Shown one piece after another: positions 24,620 to 33,795 of a stretch of DNA of 64,000 nucleotides (position 1 is the first letter of the stretch; every line of letters begins with the position of its first letter). The notes beneath the pieces were generated by a model, which saw only the letters and a list, made by a program, of their open reading frames with translations, was not told the origin of the DNA and did not search any database. The translations under genes and the position numbers were made by a program. The stretch is from JBBPZA01 sp038199375 (GTDB lineage: Bacteria; Actinomycetota; Thermoleophilia; Solirubrobacterales; Solirubrobacteraceae). The DNA lies in contig JBBPZA010000114.1 in NCBI GenBank assembly GCA_038199375.1, positions 19,093 through 83,092 on the forward strand, given 5' to 3'.

Positions 24620-27306
24620 TGGCCGGCGAGGCGGGGGACAAGCGGCTGATCGAGGATCTGCTGCCCGTCGGTGCGATCAACGCGGTCGCCCAGCGCGAGA
24701 AGATCGGCCACGCCGCGCTGCACCCGCGCAAGCTGCACCTCTGGTGGGCGCGGCGGCCGCTGGCCGCCGCCCGCGCCGCGGTCTACGCGACGCTCGTGCC
24801 GGTCGAGGGAACTCCCGATGATGCGCGGTCCGACGACTTCTTCACTTCGCTCTGTCGCTGGGGCGCGAGCGACCGCGTGATCGCCGAGGCGCGCGAGCGC
24901 GTGCTGGCCGCCAACGGCGGAAAGCCCCCGCGCGTGCTCGACCTCTTCGCCGGCGGCGGCGCGATCCCGCTCGAGGCGGCCCGGCTGGGCTGCGAGGCGA
25001 CCGCGGTCGAGCTCAACCCCGTCGCGCACCTGATCGAGCGCTGCACGCTGGACTACCCCCAGCGCTTCGGCTCCGGGCTGGCCGACGACGTGCGCGAGCA
25101 CGGCCGGCGGTGGGTCGAGCGGACGTGGGAGCGCGTCGGGCATCTCTACCCGCGCGTGTGCGAGCCGCAAGGCGACCAGCTCGGCCTGCACGCCGACCCC
25201 GCAGCCGAGCGCGCGACGGGGCGGCCGATCGCCTACCTGTGGACGCGCACGGTGCCGTGCCCGAACACGGCGGGCGGCGAGCACGAGCTACCGCTGGTGC
25301 GCCAGACGTGGTTGGCCAAGAAGAAGGGCCGCTACGTCGCGCTGCGCCCGCACGTCGACCGCTCGGCGCGAACGCTCGCCTGGGAGGTGGTCGAGGCGCC
25401 GAGCGCCGAGGCGCTCGGCTTCGACCCCGCCGGCTTCTCGAGCCGCGGCCGCGCGAGCTGCCTGGTCTGCGGCGCCGCGGTCGACGCCGCCTACGTCAAG
25501 CGTCTGGGGATCGCCGGCCGGATGGGCATCACGCCGCTGGCCGCCGTGGTGGTCAAGCCGAGCGGGCGGGGGCGGGACTACCTGCCGGCCGGGTCGTACG
25601 CCGAGCCGGCGGTCGAGAAATGCGAGGCGGTGCTCGAAGGGCTGGAGGTGGCCCCGCCAGAGGAGCCGATCCAGGCGGGAGACACGCTGAACTTCAAAGT
25701 GCCGCTGTACGGCCTCACCCGCTTCCGCGACCTTTTCACGCCGCGTCAGCTCGCCACGCTCTGCGCCTTCGCCCACGGTGTTCGCGAGGCGCACGCGGAG
25801 ATGGTGGCCACGGGTATGGACGCGCAGCGGGCGGAGGCGGTGTGCGCGTACCTCGGGCTTGCGCTTAATCGCACGGCCGACCGCAATAGCAACCTATGCC
25901 GCTGGGACACGGCAAACCAGTCGGTCACGAACACCTATGCGCGACAAGCTCTGCCCATGGTCTGGGACCTCGTTGAGGCGAACCCGTTCGGTGCCGGAGC
26001 GGGTGAAGCGCTCGAGTACGTCGAGAACATCGCCGGCATCGCGAAGCAGCTCGCTACGACCGGCCGCCGCGTCGAGGTTCAACGCACCTCCGCGACCCAG
26101 CTCGCGGACCACGACAACCACTTCGACGCGGTCGTCACCGACCCGCCCTACTACGACAATATCTCCTACGCCGACCTGTCGGACTTCTTCTACGTCTGGC
26201 TCAAGCGCTCCGTCGGCTTCCTCTTCGAGGAGCACTTCGCCGGCGAACTGACGCCGAAGAAACGCGAGGCGATCGTCGCGCCCTACAGACACGAGGGCGA
26301 TAAGCCGGCGGCCCGCGCCTTCTACGAGCAGGAGATGGCCGCCGCGTTCGCCGAAGCCCACCGCGTCCTCAAGCCCGGCGCACCGCTGGTCTGCGTCTAC
26401 GCGCACAAGACCACGCTCGGCTGGGCCGCGCTCGTGGAGGCGCTGCGGCGCGCGCGCTTCACCATCACCGAGGCCTGGCCGCTCGACACCGAGATGCCCG
26501 AGCGCTCCATCGGCCAGGGCACCGCCTCCCTCGCATCCTCGATCTTCCTCGTCGCCCGCCGCCGTGACGACGACCTCACCGGCTCCTACCACGACGTCCT
26601 AGCCGACCTCGACGGGGTCATCGACGAGCGCCTCGAGCGGCTGACCGCGGCAGGGGTCGCCGGCTCTGACCTCGTGATCGCCGCCATCGGCGCCGGCCTG
26701 CGGCCCTTCACCCGCTACGCCACCGTCGAGCTGCCATCGGGCGAGCCCGTCGTCGCCGAGCGCTTCCTGGAGGAGGTGCAGTCGCGCGTGCTCGACGCGG
26801 TGCTGGCCAAGGTCCACTCGCTCGGCGACGGCGTCGGGTCGATCGACCCCGCCACGCGCTACTACGTCCTCGTCCGCACCATGTTCGGCTGGGCCGACGT
26901 GGAGTTCGACGAGGCCAACAACCTCGCGCGCACCGCTGGGATCGAGCTGGGCGACGGTCTCGCCCACGGCCCGCTGCGCCTGGCCGACGTGTCGGGCAAG
27001 AAGGTCCACCTGCGCGACTTCGCCGAGCGCGGCTCAGACCCCGAGCTCGGACAGGACGGCGGGCGCCTGATCGACGTGCTGCACGGGCTGCTCTGGCGTG
27101 CGTCCCACGCCGCCCACGACGTCCCCTCCTTCCTCGACTCGAGCCGGCCCGACGCCGAGCGGCTGCGTCAGGTCGCCCAGGCGCTCCAGGGCAAGGCGCT
27201 GCGCGAGGAGTCGGAGTCAAAGGCGCCTGAGGCGCAGGCGTGCGAGCGGCTGCTCGGCGCCTGGGGCCGGCTGGTGGAGGACAACCTCCTGCGAAGCCGG
27301 CCGTGA
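24619..27306 (+). CDS. DUF1156 DNA methyltransferase (anti-phage island)
   Basis: An 895-residue DNA methylase. The N-terminal DUF1156 segment reads LIEDLLPVGAINAVAQREKI, then LHPRKLHLWWARRPLAAARA. The SAM-binding motif is VLDLFAGGGAIPLEAARLG (about 104-122) and the catalytic motif DPPYYDNISYADLSDFFYVW begins near 508. A DPPY motif indicates amino-methylation of adenine or cytosine. About 400 residues lie between these motifs, including a CxxC element (CLVCGAAV). It is coupled to the helicase gene upstream (TGATG) and overlaps the ATPase gene downstream by 4 bp. In DISARM-like islands the methylase marks self DNA; whether it does so here is inference. Confidence 0.9.
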   Translation: MAGEAGDKRLIEDLLPVGAINAVAQREKIGHAALHPRKLHLWWARRPLAAARAAVYATLVPVEGTPDDARSDDFFTSLCRWGASDRVIAEARERVLAANGGKPPRVLDLFAGGGAIPLEAARLGCEATAVELNPVAHLIERCTLDYPQRFGSGLADDVREHGRRWVERTWERVGHLYPRVCEPQGDQLGLHADPAAERATGRPIAYLWTRTVPCPNTAGGEHELPLVRQTWLAKKKGRYVALRPHVDRSARTLAWEVVEAPSAEALGFDPAGFSSRGRASCLVCGAAVDAAYVKRLGIAGRMGITPLAAVVVKPSGRGRDYLPAGSYAEPAVEKCEAVLEGLEVAPPEEPIQAGDTLNFKVPLYGLTRFRDLFTPRQLATLCAFAHGVREAHAEMVATGMDAQRAEAVCAYLGLALNRTADRNSNLCRWDTANQSVTNTYARQALPMVWDLVEANPFGAGAGEALEYVENIAGIAKQLATTGRRVEVQRTSATQLADHDNHFDAVVTDPPYYDNISYADLSDFFYVWLKRSVGFLFEEHFAGELTPKKREAIVAPYRHEGDKPAARAFYEQEMAAAFAEAHRVLKPGAPLVCVYAHKTTLGWAALVEALRRARFTITEAWPLDTEMPERSIGQGTASLASSIFLVARRRDDDLTGSYHDVLADLDGVIDERLERLTAAGVAGSDLVIAAIGAGLRPFTRYATVELPSGEPVVAERFLEEVQSRVLDAVLAKVHSLGDGVGSIDPATRYYVLVRTMFGWADVEFDEANNLARTAGIELGDGLAHGPLRLADVSGKKVHLRDFAERGSDPELGQDGGRLIDVLHGLLWRASHAAHDVPSFLDSSRPDAERLRQVAQALQGKALREESESKAPEAQACERLLGAWGRLVEDNLLRSRP

Positions 27307-30137
27307 CCGCCACCCCTTCGCTCGCCTACGCCCTGCGGCCGTGGACCGACGTGGTCCGCCCGCATCCCGACGTCGCCTCGGGCGACCTGGCCATGGGCAC
27401 CTACGCGGCCAACATCGCCAAGGTCGCGATGACCAACGAGGCCGAGCCGGTCTACGCCGACGCTCAGGCCTTCTTCGCCGCCACCTACTTCACCCCGACG
27501 ATGGTCGGGCTGCTGCGCGACGTCTTCCGCGCGCTCTCTGGCCAGGGCGGAGACCGCGTTGTGCAGCTCAAGACGCCGTTTGGCGGCGGCAAGACCCACT
27601 CGCTGCTCGCCCTCTACCACCTCGCGCGCAGCCGCCACGCCGCCGCGCGAGTGCCCGAGCTCGACGGTCTCCCCGACCCGGGCGACGTCCGCGTGTGCGT
27701 ACTGTCGGGTGAGTACCTCGACCCCGCGCGAGGGCGCGAGGTCGAGAACCGCACGATCCGCACGCTGTGGGGAGAGCTCGCCTACCAGCTCGGCGGCTGG
27801 CCCGCCTACGACGCTCTGCTTCTCGCCGGTGGCGAAGAAGGGCCGCCGCCGGCCGGCGAGAAGCTCGGGCGGCTCCTCGCCGGCGCCGGCCCCTCGCTCA
27901 TCCTCCTCGACGAGGTGCTCGTCTACGCGGCCCAGGCCAAGGCGGTTGCGATCGGGTCGACCACGCTCGACCGCCAGGTGCTGCTCTTCGTCCAGCACCT
28001 CACCGAGGCGGTCAACCAGACGCGCACCGCCGCGCTCGTCTACTCGCTGCAGGCGAGCGTGGGCGAGGCTGTGGGGGAGGAGGGGTTGCTCGAGCAGCTC
28101 GAGAAGATCGCCGGGCGCATCGACGAGCGCCGCGAGCCAGTCTCGGGCGACGAAGTCCTGCGCGTGGTGCAGCGCAGGCTCTTCGCGCAGGCCGGTGCCG
28201 AGGACGTACGCACCGAGGTCGCGCGCCACTACGGCGGCCTGCTCGCCGAGCAGCTCGCTGCCGCGGCGGAGACCGACGCCGACCGGCGCGAGGCCGCCGG
28301 CGCGGGCGAGGCGCTCGAGCGGCGGATCGTCGAGTCCTATCCATTTCACCCTGAGCTGCTCGACCTCATGTTCCACCGCTGGGGGTCACTGCCCTCCTAC
28401 CAGCGCACCCGCGGGGCGCTGCAGTTCCTGGCCACCGTGGTACACGCGCTGTGGGCGGGCCGGGCCGAGCGCGAGCCCCAGGCGCTGATCGGGCCGGGCG
28501 ACATCGACTTCGCCGACGAAGGCTCGCGCATGACCTTTCTCGAACAGGTGGGAGAGACCGACCAGTACCGATCCGTGGTCGAGGCCGACTTCCTCGCCGC
28601 CGACGCCGGCACCCGACGGGTCGACGAGCGCCTCGGCCGCGACGCTCCGGGCCTCGAGCGCCTGCGGGTCGGCACGCGGGTAGCCACCACGATCATGCTG
28701 CTCTCCTTCGGCGCGCGCGAGGGCGCGGATCGCGGCGCGCTCGAAGGCGAAGTCGTCGAGGCGGCGCTCGTCCCCGGCGCCGACCGCCACGTGCTGCTCT
28801 CCGCACTCGAGGCGATGCGCGGGGAAGCGCTGCTCTACCTCCACCACGTCGCCGGTCGCTACCGCTTCGAGCCGCGACCGAACCTCAATCGCCTCATCCA
28901 GCAGGAGCAGGACCGGGTGGGACGGGAGGACGTCCGCGCCCGCGTGCGCGACCGGCTCGAGGCCGCGCTGGGCGCGGCGGGGCCCGAGCGCCGCCACGTC
29001 GTCCTGTGGCCGGCGAGCCCGGCCGAGGTGCCCGACGAGGGCGACGCCTTCCGCGTCGCCTACCTGCCGCCCGACTGGAGCCCTTCCTCGCTCCCACCCG
29101 AGCGCTGGGTGCTCGACGGCTCGAGCGGCCCGCGGGTCAACCGCAACGCGCTGTGCCTGGTCGAGCCGGCGCCCGAGCGCTTTGATGCCGCGCGGGCGGC
29201 CGCGCGCCGCGCCCTGGCGGTCGAGGCACTTCTGGCCCAGGGTGGAAAGCTCCAGCTCTCGACCGAGCAGCGCGACGAGCTGCGCGACCGCCTGGGCGCC
29301 GCCGAGCAGGAGCTGCGCTCCGCGCTGGGCCACTCCTACCTGCGCGTGCAGGTGCCGACCGGGCTCGCCGACGACGGGTCGATCCGATTCGCTGCGCGGG
29401 AGCTGGCCACCATCTTGGCCGCCGGCCGCGGGCTGCACGAACGCGTCCGCGAGGCGCTGGAGACCCACGTGGCGGCCAAGGTCTTCCCGGCGAAGGTCGC
29501 CGCGCTCGCCGGGCTGGGCGAGGAGCGCGAGTGGCGCTGGGTCGGCGAGGTGGCGGAGGCGCTCCCGCGCTTCTTCGACGCGCCGAAGGTGTGGACGCCG
29601 GCCGCGCTGGCAGCCGGGATCGCCGAGGGCGTGTCCCAGGGGACCTTCGGCTACGTGGCCGGCGCGTCAGCCGCCGCCGACGGATCGCTAGCGGTGCCGG
29701 CGCCCAGCGCGGTGCGCCTGCGCGAGCCGCTGGCCGCCGAGCACGTCGGACTGGGTGAAGGTGCGGCGCTTCTGCGAACCGCTCTGGCCGAGCGGCTGCG
29801 GACGCCCGCAGCAACGCCACCGCCCGCGGCCCTGTTCCCGTCTCCCGAACCTGGCGGCCCACCCCCCGGCCCGCCGGGCGCGCCCCCGGGCGGCGAGGCA
29901 ACCGGCCTGCGCCTCACCATCACCGCCACCGAGGACGACCTGTTCGTCTTGAACCAGTCCCTCGCCAAGCTGCGTGACCTGGTCGGCGGTGGGACCCTGC
30001 GCCTCAGCCTCGACGTCGAGGCCCGGACCGCGGAGGGCACCCCCATCGACCGGGTCCGAGCTCGCAACACCGTCATCGAGCCGCTCGACGAGGATCCCGA
30101 CGTAGACGTCCGCAGCGAATGGCTCGGCGGCTCATGA
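27303..30137 (+). CDS. DUF499 ATPase (anti-phage island)
   Basis: A 944-residue P-loop ATPase of the DUF499 type. Walker A is KTPFGGGKTHSLLAL (about 88-102) and Walker B is SLILLDEVLVYAAQAK (about 198). A later block has ESYPFHPELLDLMFHRWGSL and RTRGALQFLATVVHALW, conserved in the family. The last ~150 residues contain a Pro/Gly-rich linker followed by a small C-terminal domain (LRLTITATEDDLFVLNQSL). DUF499 genes are repeatedly found next to DUF1156 methylases and helicases in defence islands. GTG start, overlapping the methylase stop by 4 bp; it overlaps the next gene by 4 bp (ATGA). Confidence 0.9.
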   Translation: MTATPSLAYALRPWTDVVRPHPDVASGDLAMGTYAANIAKVAMTNEAEPVYADAQAFFAATYFTPTMVGLLRDVFRALSGQGGDRVVQLKTPFGGGKTHSLLALYHLARSRHAAARVPELDGLPDPGDVRVCVLSGEYLDPARGREVENRTIRTLWGELAYQLGGWPAYDALLLAGGEEGPPPAGEKLGRLLAGAGPSLILLDEVLVYAAQAKAVAIGSTTLDRQVLLFVQHLTEAVNQTRTAALVYSLQASVGEAVGEEGLLEQLEKIAGRIDERREPVSGDEVLRVVQRRLFAQAGAEDVRTEVARHYGGLLAEQLAAAAETDADRREAAGAGEALERRIVESYPFHPELLDLMFHRWGSLPSYQRTRGALQFLATVVHALWAGRAEREPQALIGPGDIDFADEGSRMTFLEQVGETDQYRSVVEADFLAADAGTRRVDERLGRDAPGLERLRVGTRVATTIMLLSFGAREGADRGALEGEVVEAALVPGADRHVLLSALEAMRGEALLYLHHVAGRYRFEPRPNLNRLIQQEQDRVGREDVRARVRDRLEAALGAAGPERRHVVLWPASPAEVPDEGDAFRVAYLPPDWSPSSLPPERWVLDGSSGPRVNRNALCLVEPAPERFDAARAAARRALAVEALLAQGGKLQLSTEQRDELRDRLGAAEQELRSALGHSYLRVQVPTGLADDGSIRFAARELATILAAGRGLHERVREALETHVAAKVFPAKVAALAGLGEEREWRWVGEVAEALPRFFDAPKVWTPAALAAGIAEGVSQGTFGYVAGASAAADGSLAVPAPSAVRLREPLAAEHVGLGEGAALLRTALAERLRTPAATPPPAALFPSPEPGGPPPGPPGAPPGGEATGLRLTITATEDDLFVLNQSLAKLRDLVGGGTLRLSLDVEARTAEGTPIDRVRARNTVIEPLDEDPDVDVRSEWLGGS

Positions 30138-30925
30138 CCGACCTGCCCGACTACGAGCGGCCACCGGTCGTCGAGGTGGCCGTCGCCGTGCAGTTCGTTC
30201 CGCTCCCGCAGTTCGGAATGCGCGAGGCGGTTGCCGTCTCGCGAGCGTTCGAGGGCTGGGACGTGGTTGACGTGCTCCCGGCGCTCGAGCCGATGGTCGA
30301 GCCTCCTCCCGGGCACGTAGTCGCACCAGAGCTTCGGTTTGGACTCGGGAACCCTCCCGTTCGCGTAATCCTGAGCTCCGAAGGCTCCCACTGGGTTGCG
30401 CAGGTACAGCAGGACCGCGTAGCCGCCCATGAGCGCAAGATCGCCGAGCGCCCTTCGTTCGGCAATGTCTCGCCGCAGCTTGCAAACGTCGCTGCGCGAG
30501 CCGCTCGAGCCCTCGACACGCCCTTGCTGGACGAGCCCCACCGCCCCGAGATGGTCGAGGTGGTCTACGAGAACGAGATCCTCGCCGGGGAGGGCTGGCG
30601 CGATCTCTCAGAGATGGACCAGGTCCTCCGCGTGTTCAGCGACGCCGCGGGGGCCGAGCCATACGAAGCCTTCGAACAGGCGCAGATCGGCTTCGCCTAT
30701 TCGCTCATCGAGGACGATCGGTTCCTGGGGCGCCTCCGTGTCATCGCGGATCCGCAAGCCGATCCGAGTGGCTCTCAGTCCATACATCTGCGCCTTATCA
30801 GTCGCCGTATCGTCGATAACCACGACCTTGACTCGGTCTTGGAGCAGTGCCATGCTGACATCGTGCTGGGGTTCACGGCAGTGACCACCGAGCGCATGCA
30901 TGAGATCTGGGGGCGCAAGAAGTGA
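30134..30925 (+). CDS. TIGR04255 family protein
   Basis: A 263-residue protein. The opening YERPPVVEVAVAVQFVPLP, with its 'PPVVE' element and beta-strand pattern, is typical of the TIGR04255 family, whose members often sit in defence or toxin-antitoxin-like neighbourhoods and have no assigned biochemistry. The rest has alternating strands and helices (VRVILSSEGSHWVAQVQQDR, EMVEVVYENEILAG) with no recognisable catalytic motif or membrane segment. ATG start overlapping the DUF499 stop as ATGA. Base composition here is less GC-biased than in the large upstream genes, as often seen in accessory genes. Confidence 0.75.
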   Translation: MTDLPDYERPPVVEVAVAVQFVPLPQFGMREAVAVSRAFEGWDVVDVLPALEPMVEPPPGHVVAPELRFGLGNPPVRVILSSEGSHWVAQVQQDRVAAHERKIAERPSFGNVSPQLANVAARAARALDTPLLDEPHRPEMVEVVYENEILAGEGWRDLSEMDQVLRVFSDAAGAEPYEAFEQAQIGFAYSLIEDDRFLGRLRVIADPQADPSGSQSIHLRLISRRIVDNHDLDSVLEQCHADIVLGFTAVTTERMHEIWGRKK

Positions 30926-31362
30926 CGACCGCCACCATCGACTACGTCACCAGCGATTTCGCTTCGGGCGCGACCGTGGCGCCGCGCAAGGTCAGCCAGT
31001 ACGTCGATGTGACTCAGCGCATCCGCGATCGGCTCGACCAGCTGAGGGAGCTTCCCGGTGGATGGGACCACGAGCAGGCAAAGCCAATCGATCCAGATGC
31101 CCTCAGGCTGGCCTGGACTGCCGCCGAGCAGTTCCTCCGTGCGAGGCTCCCCGAGCCCGAGCTGTTCCCCGTTCCCGACGGAGGCGTCCAGCTCGAATGG
31201 CGGGCCGGTCCTGTGGAGCTTGAGCTGGAGATCGAGCCGGGCGCGCGGGCCGTCGTCTTCGTGTGCGATGACGAGCAGTCGGGCCAGCAGATCGATGGGG
31301 AGCTGCCGCGCGACGAGTCACGCTTTGGCCTTGCGCTGGCGCGACTCAACGCCCATGCATGA
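30922..31362 (+). CDS. Unrecognised small protein of the anti-phage operon
   Basis: A 146-residue protein. I do not recognise a named family, but it contains RDRLDQLRELPGGWDHEQAK, then a helix, then VPDGGVQLEWRAGPVELELE. A 'LPxGWD...PxxdGGvqLEW' pattern is one I have seen in small genes beside TIGR04255 genes. The C-terminal half is predominantly beta and acidic; no membrane segment, no obvious catalytic site. The GTG start overlaps the preceding stop as GTGA, and its own stop overlaps the next ATG, so it is firmly part of the operon. Confidence 0.7.
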   Translation: MTTATIDYVTSDFASGATVAPRKVSQYVDVTQRIRDRLDQLRELPGGWDHEQAKPIDPDALRLAWTAAEQFLRARLPEPELFPVPDGGVQLEWRAGPVELELEIEPGARAVVFVCDDEQSGQQIDGELPRDESRFGLALARLNAHA

Positions 31363-31787
31363 CGGAGCGTGAAGCGCGCGAGGCGATCGCCGACGACGAT
31401 CGCCTGCTTCGGAGGATCCGAGATCAGCCGGAGAAGATGTGGACGAAAAAGGGAGGAGTGCTTCGCCCGTCCAGCGCTGCCCTGAAGCCGCATCAGGCGG
31501 ACGGTGGGCTTTCGGTCGACGTGAGGCGGCTGTTAGCCGACCCGCGATCGCCTGGGTCGGTGCTGGACGACGACCGGGACGATGGCCTCGTCGAGTTCGA
31601 AGCGAGGCGCCCGAGAGACGCCGGCTTGGATGTTGAGCACGCGCCCTTGCAGAGCCGGTACTCGCACGCGAACATCGTCGGCTTCGAGAGGTTCGACCGA
31701 GCTGGTCAGAAGCGAGTCCGTCGCGAGCTTGCAAAGCAGGCGGTCTGGGTGCAGACGCCCGCTTCCGCGGCTGCGGGCGCCGGGTGA
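31359..31787 (+). CDS. Unrecognised small protein, last gene of the anti-phage operon
   Basis: A 142-residue, charged, soluble protein (pronounced Arg/Asp content). It has a helical N-terminus (MTEREAREAIADDDRLLRRI), a middle stretch with LSVDVRRLLADP, and SRYSHANIVGFERF near the C-terminus. The last residues are Ala/Gly-rich. I do not recognise a family or an active site. ATG start overlapping the previous stop as ATGA. It ends the six-gene run; a GC-rich hairpin follows before the convergent J-domain gene. With the two preceding genes it could be an accessory effector or antitoxin module, but nothing in the sequence proves that. Confidence 0.65.
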   Translation: MTEREAREAIADDDRLLRRIRDQPEKMWTKKGGVLRPSSAALKPHQADGGLSVDVRRLLADPRSPGSVLDDDRDDGLVEFEARRPRDAGLDVEHAPLQSRYSHANIVGFERFDRAGQKRVRRELAKQAVWVQTPASAAAGAG

Positions 31788-31834
31788 TCCTCGGTCGGAT
31801 GGTCCGGGCGGGGACGCGGCGTTGACCTGACGAG

Positions 31835-31853
31835 CGCCGCCGCGGAGGCGGCG
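31835..31853. terminator. GC-rich hairpin between convergent genes
   Basis: CGCCGCC (31835-31841) and GGCGGCG (31847-31853) form a perfect 7-bp stem around a 5-nt loop. It lies between the last gene of the defence operon and the stop of the convergent J-domain gene, where a two-way terminator is expected. No T-run follows on the plus strand, so intrinsic termination is possible but unproven. Confidence 0.4.
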
Positions 31854-31868
31854 AGGTGGCGGTTAGGG

Positions 31869-33125
31869 TTAGGCGGCGGTCTGCTCCTCGAGCGCGCGCG
31901 GCGTGGTCGCGCGCACCCGTGCGGCGAGGTCGCGGACCTCGGGGTCCTCGCGGAGGGCCAGCGCGCGCTCGCAGGCCGCCAGGCAGTCGCGCGTGCGGTC
32001 GGTGCGTGCGAGCGCGTGCGCGTAGCGCGACCACGCCGCGGGCGAGTCTTCGTCGAGGCGCACGGCGGCCTCGCAGGCCGACGCCTCGGCGCCGACGTCG
32101 CCCAGGAGCTGGTGGCAGAGCGCGAGGTCGAGCAGCCCTTCGACGCTGGGCTCGACAAGGCGCGCGCGCTCGAGCGCCGCCAGCGCCGCGAGGCGGTCGG
32201 CGAGCCGGAGGCGAAGGCGTCCGAGCCGCTCCCACCCCGACGCGTCCTCCGGGACCCGGTCGGTCACCCGCTCGGCCGCCTCGGCGGCCAGCGAGATGGC
32301 GCCCATGTCCTCATAGATGCGTGCGGCAAAGCGCTGCGCGGTGGGGCGGTCGCGTTCGACGCGGGCCCAGTCGCGCACCGCGCGCGCGGCGGCCGGGAGA
32401 TTTCCTCCCTGCCAGAAGGCGAGGGTCATCAGCCGCAGCACGGCGGCGTCGCGAGGGTTGGCGTCACGCGCGTAGACGAGCCGTTGGGCGGCGAGCGCGT
32501 AGTCGCCCTCAGCCATCGCGTGCTGCGCCGCGGTCATGAAGCGCCGGACGCGCTCGGACCCTGCGTCGGGCGTCGCGAAGTCCACGAACTCGAGGCTCCC
32601 CGCCGGCACGGTGCGTACGCCGACCCCGAAGCGCGCGCGGGCCCACTGCCGGACGTCGTCGCCCTCCCCCGAGAAGTAGATGCCGGTCACGCTGCCCACG
32701 CCCCACTCCGGGTAGGAGAGGCAGCGCGCGTAGCGGTGGACCACCGAGTGGTCGGGCATGCGCGAGCCGAACGGATCGTTTCGCGCGCGGTCGGCGGACC
32801 GCTCGCGGGCGCGCTGGTCTGCCTCGTAGGCGCGCCGGCCCGCCTCCTCGCGGGCGCGCCGCGCCGCGGCGGCGCTTGCGCGGACGGCGTTGGCCGAGAC
32901 CCGCCCGCCGCGTGAGTCCTCCGCGAGGCGCTCGAGCGTGTCGGCTGCCTCGTTGATGGCCTGCAGGTGGCGCTCGTGCTCGTGGCGTCGCCCCGGGGGC
33001 GCGATGTCGGGGTGCCAGCGCTTGGCCATGCGCCGCCGCGCGAGCTGCACCCCGCGCTGGTCGAACGGCGGCTCGAGCTCCAACAGGAGCAGCGATTGCT
33101 CGACGTCGAGGACCTTCACGGGCAT
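31869..33125 (-). CDS. J-domain protein with tetratricopeptide-like repeats
   Basis: A 418-residue protein from the ATG at 33125. The N-terminus (about 8-75) is a J-domain: VEQSLLLLELEPPFDQRGVQ, then ARRRMAKRWHPDI with the HPD tripeptide that stimulates DnaK. A basic, Arg/Ala-rich linker follows. From about 230, repeated helical pairs such as AAQHAMAEGDYALAAQRLVY, AWSRYAHALARTDRTRDCLA fit tetratricopeptide repeats used for protein-protein contacts. No zinc-finger region of true DnaJ is present. It may recruit DnaK to a client, but the client is unknown. Confidence 0.8.
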   Translation of the reverse strand: MPVKVLDVEQSLLLLELEPPFDQRGVQLARRRMAKRWHPDIAPPGRRHEHERHLQAINEAADTLERLAEDSRGGRVSANAVRASAAAARRAREEAGRRAYEADQRARERSADRARNDPFGSRMPDHSVVHRYARCLSYPEWGVGSVTGIYFSGEGDDVRQWARARFGVGVRTVPAGSLEFVDFATPDAGSERVRRFMTAAQHAMAEGDYALAAQRLVYARDANPRDAAVLRLMTLAFWQGGNLPAAARAVRDWARVERDRPTAQRFAARIYEDMGAISLAAEAAERVTDRVPEDASGWERLGRLRLRLADRLAALAALERARLVEPSVEGLLDLALCHQLLGDVGAEASACEAAVRLDEDSPAAWSRYAHALARTDRTRDCLAACERALALREDPEVRDLAARVRATTPRALEEQTAA

Positions 33126-33168
33126 GACCCGCGTACGGTAGCGAGGGGAGGCCGAGGATAATCGGCCG

Positions 33169-33795
33169 ATGCTCTTCGACCTGTGCGACGTGACGGCCTC
33201 GCGCGGCGGGCGCGTGGTTCTGCGCAGCGTGGACCTCGCGCTCGAGGAGGGTTCCACGGCGGTGGTCGGGCCTTCGGGCTCGGGGAAGTCGACGCTCCTG
33301 CGGCTGCTCAACCGGCTCGCGGACCCCGACGCGGGCGAGGTGCGCTATCGCGGTCGGCCGCTGCGCACCCACGATGTCCTGCGCCTGCGCCGCGAGGTCG
33401 CGCTCGTGCCCCAGCTTCCGGCGCTCGTAGAGGGAACGGTGGCCGACAACGTCGAGCTCGGCGCGCGGCTCGCCGGTCAGGGCGCCGACGTGGACCGGGC
33501 GCTCGCGCTGGCGGGCCTGGAGGCGAGCTTCGGTCCGCGGCTCGCAGACGGGCTCTCGGTCGGTGAGCAGCAGCGCGTCATGCTGGCCCGTGCGCTCGCG
33601 CTGGAGCCATCCGTGCTGCTGCTCGACGAGCCCACCTCCGCCCTGGACGAGCGGACCCGCGCCGCGGTGGAGGCGACCCTCGTGCGCCTGGCCTCAGAGC
33701 TCGACCTCTCCCTCCTCGTGGTTACCCACGACCCCGCCCAGGCGCGGCGCCTGGCCCGCCGGACGGTCACCGTCGCCGGCGGGCGGATCGCGTGA
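33169..33795 (+). CDS. ABC transporter ATP-binding protein, FetA-like
   Basis: A 208-residue ATPase with Walker A GPSGSGKST (34-42), the Q-loop near VALVPQLPALVEGTV, the signature LSVGEQQRVMLARALALEP, Walker B VLLLDEPTSALDERTR and the switch His in VVTHDPAQARRLARR. It overlaps the permease gene by 4 bp (GTGA), so the two form a transporter. FetA/FetB in E. coli export iron and protect against oxidative stress; the partner's family supports that assignment, though metal specificity is inferred. Confidence 0.88.
   Translation: MLFDLCDVTASRGGRVVLRSVDLALEEGSTAVVGPSGSGKSTLLRLLNRLADPDAGEVRYRGRPLRTHDVLRLRREVALVPQLPALVEGTVADNVELGARLAGQGADVDRALALAGLEASFGPRLADGLSVGEQQRVMLARALALEPSVLLLDEPTSALDERTRAAVEATLVRLASELDLSLLVVTHDPAQARRLARRTVTVAGGRIA

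Noticed and set aside
21155..30137. Canonical DISARM system
   Set aside because: The helicase and methylase fit in part, but no DUF1998 drmB, drmA helicase or PLD-type drmC was found in the window, so calling it DISARM would overstate the case.
31861..31873. Telomere-like GGTTAGGGTTAGG
   Set aside because: Only two units, at the end of a coding region and its stop codon; a chance match in a bacterial chromosome.
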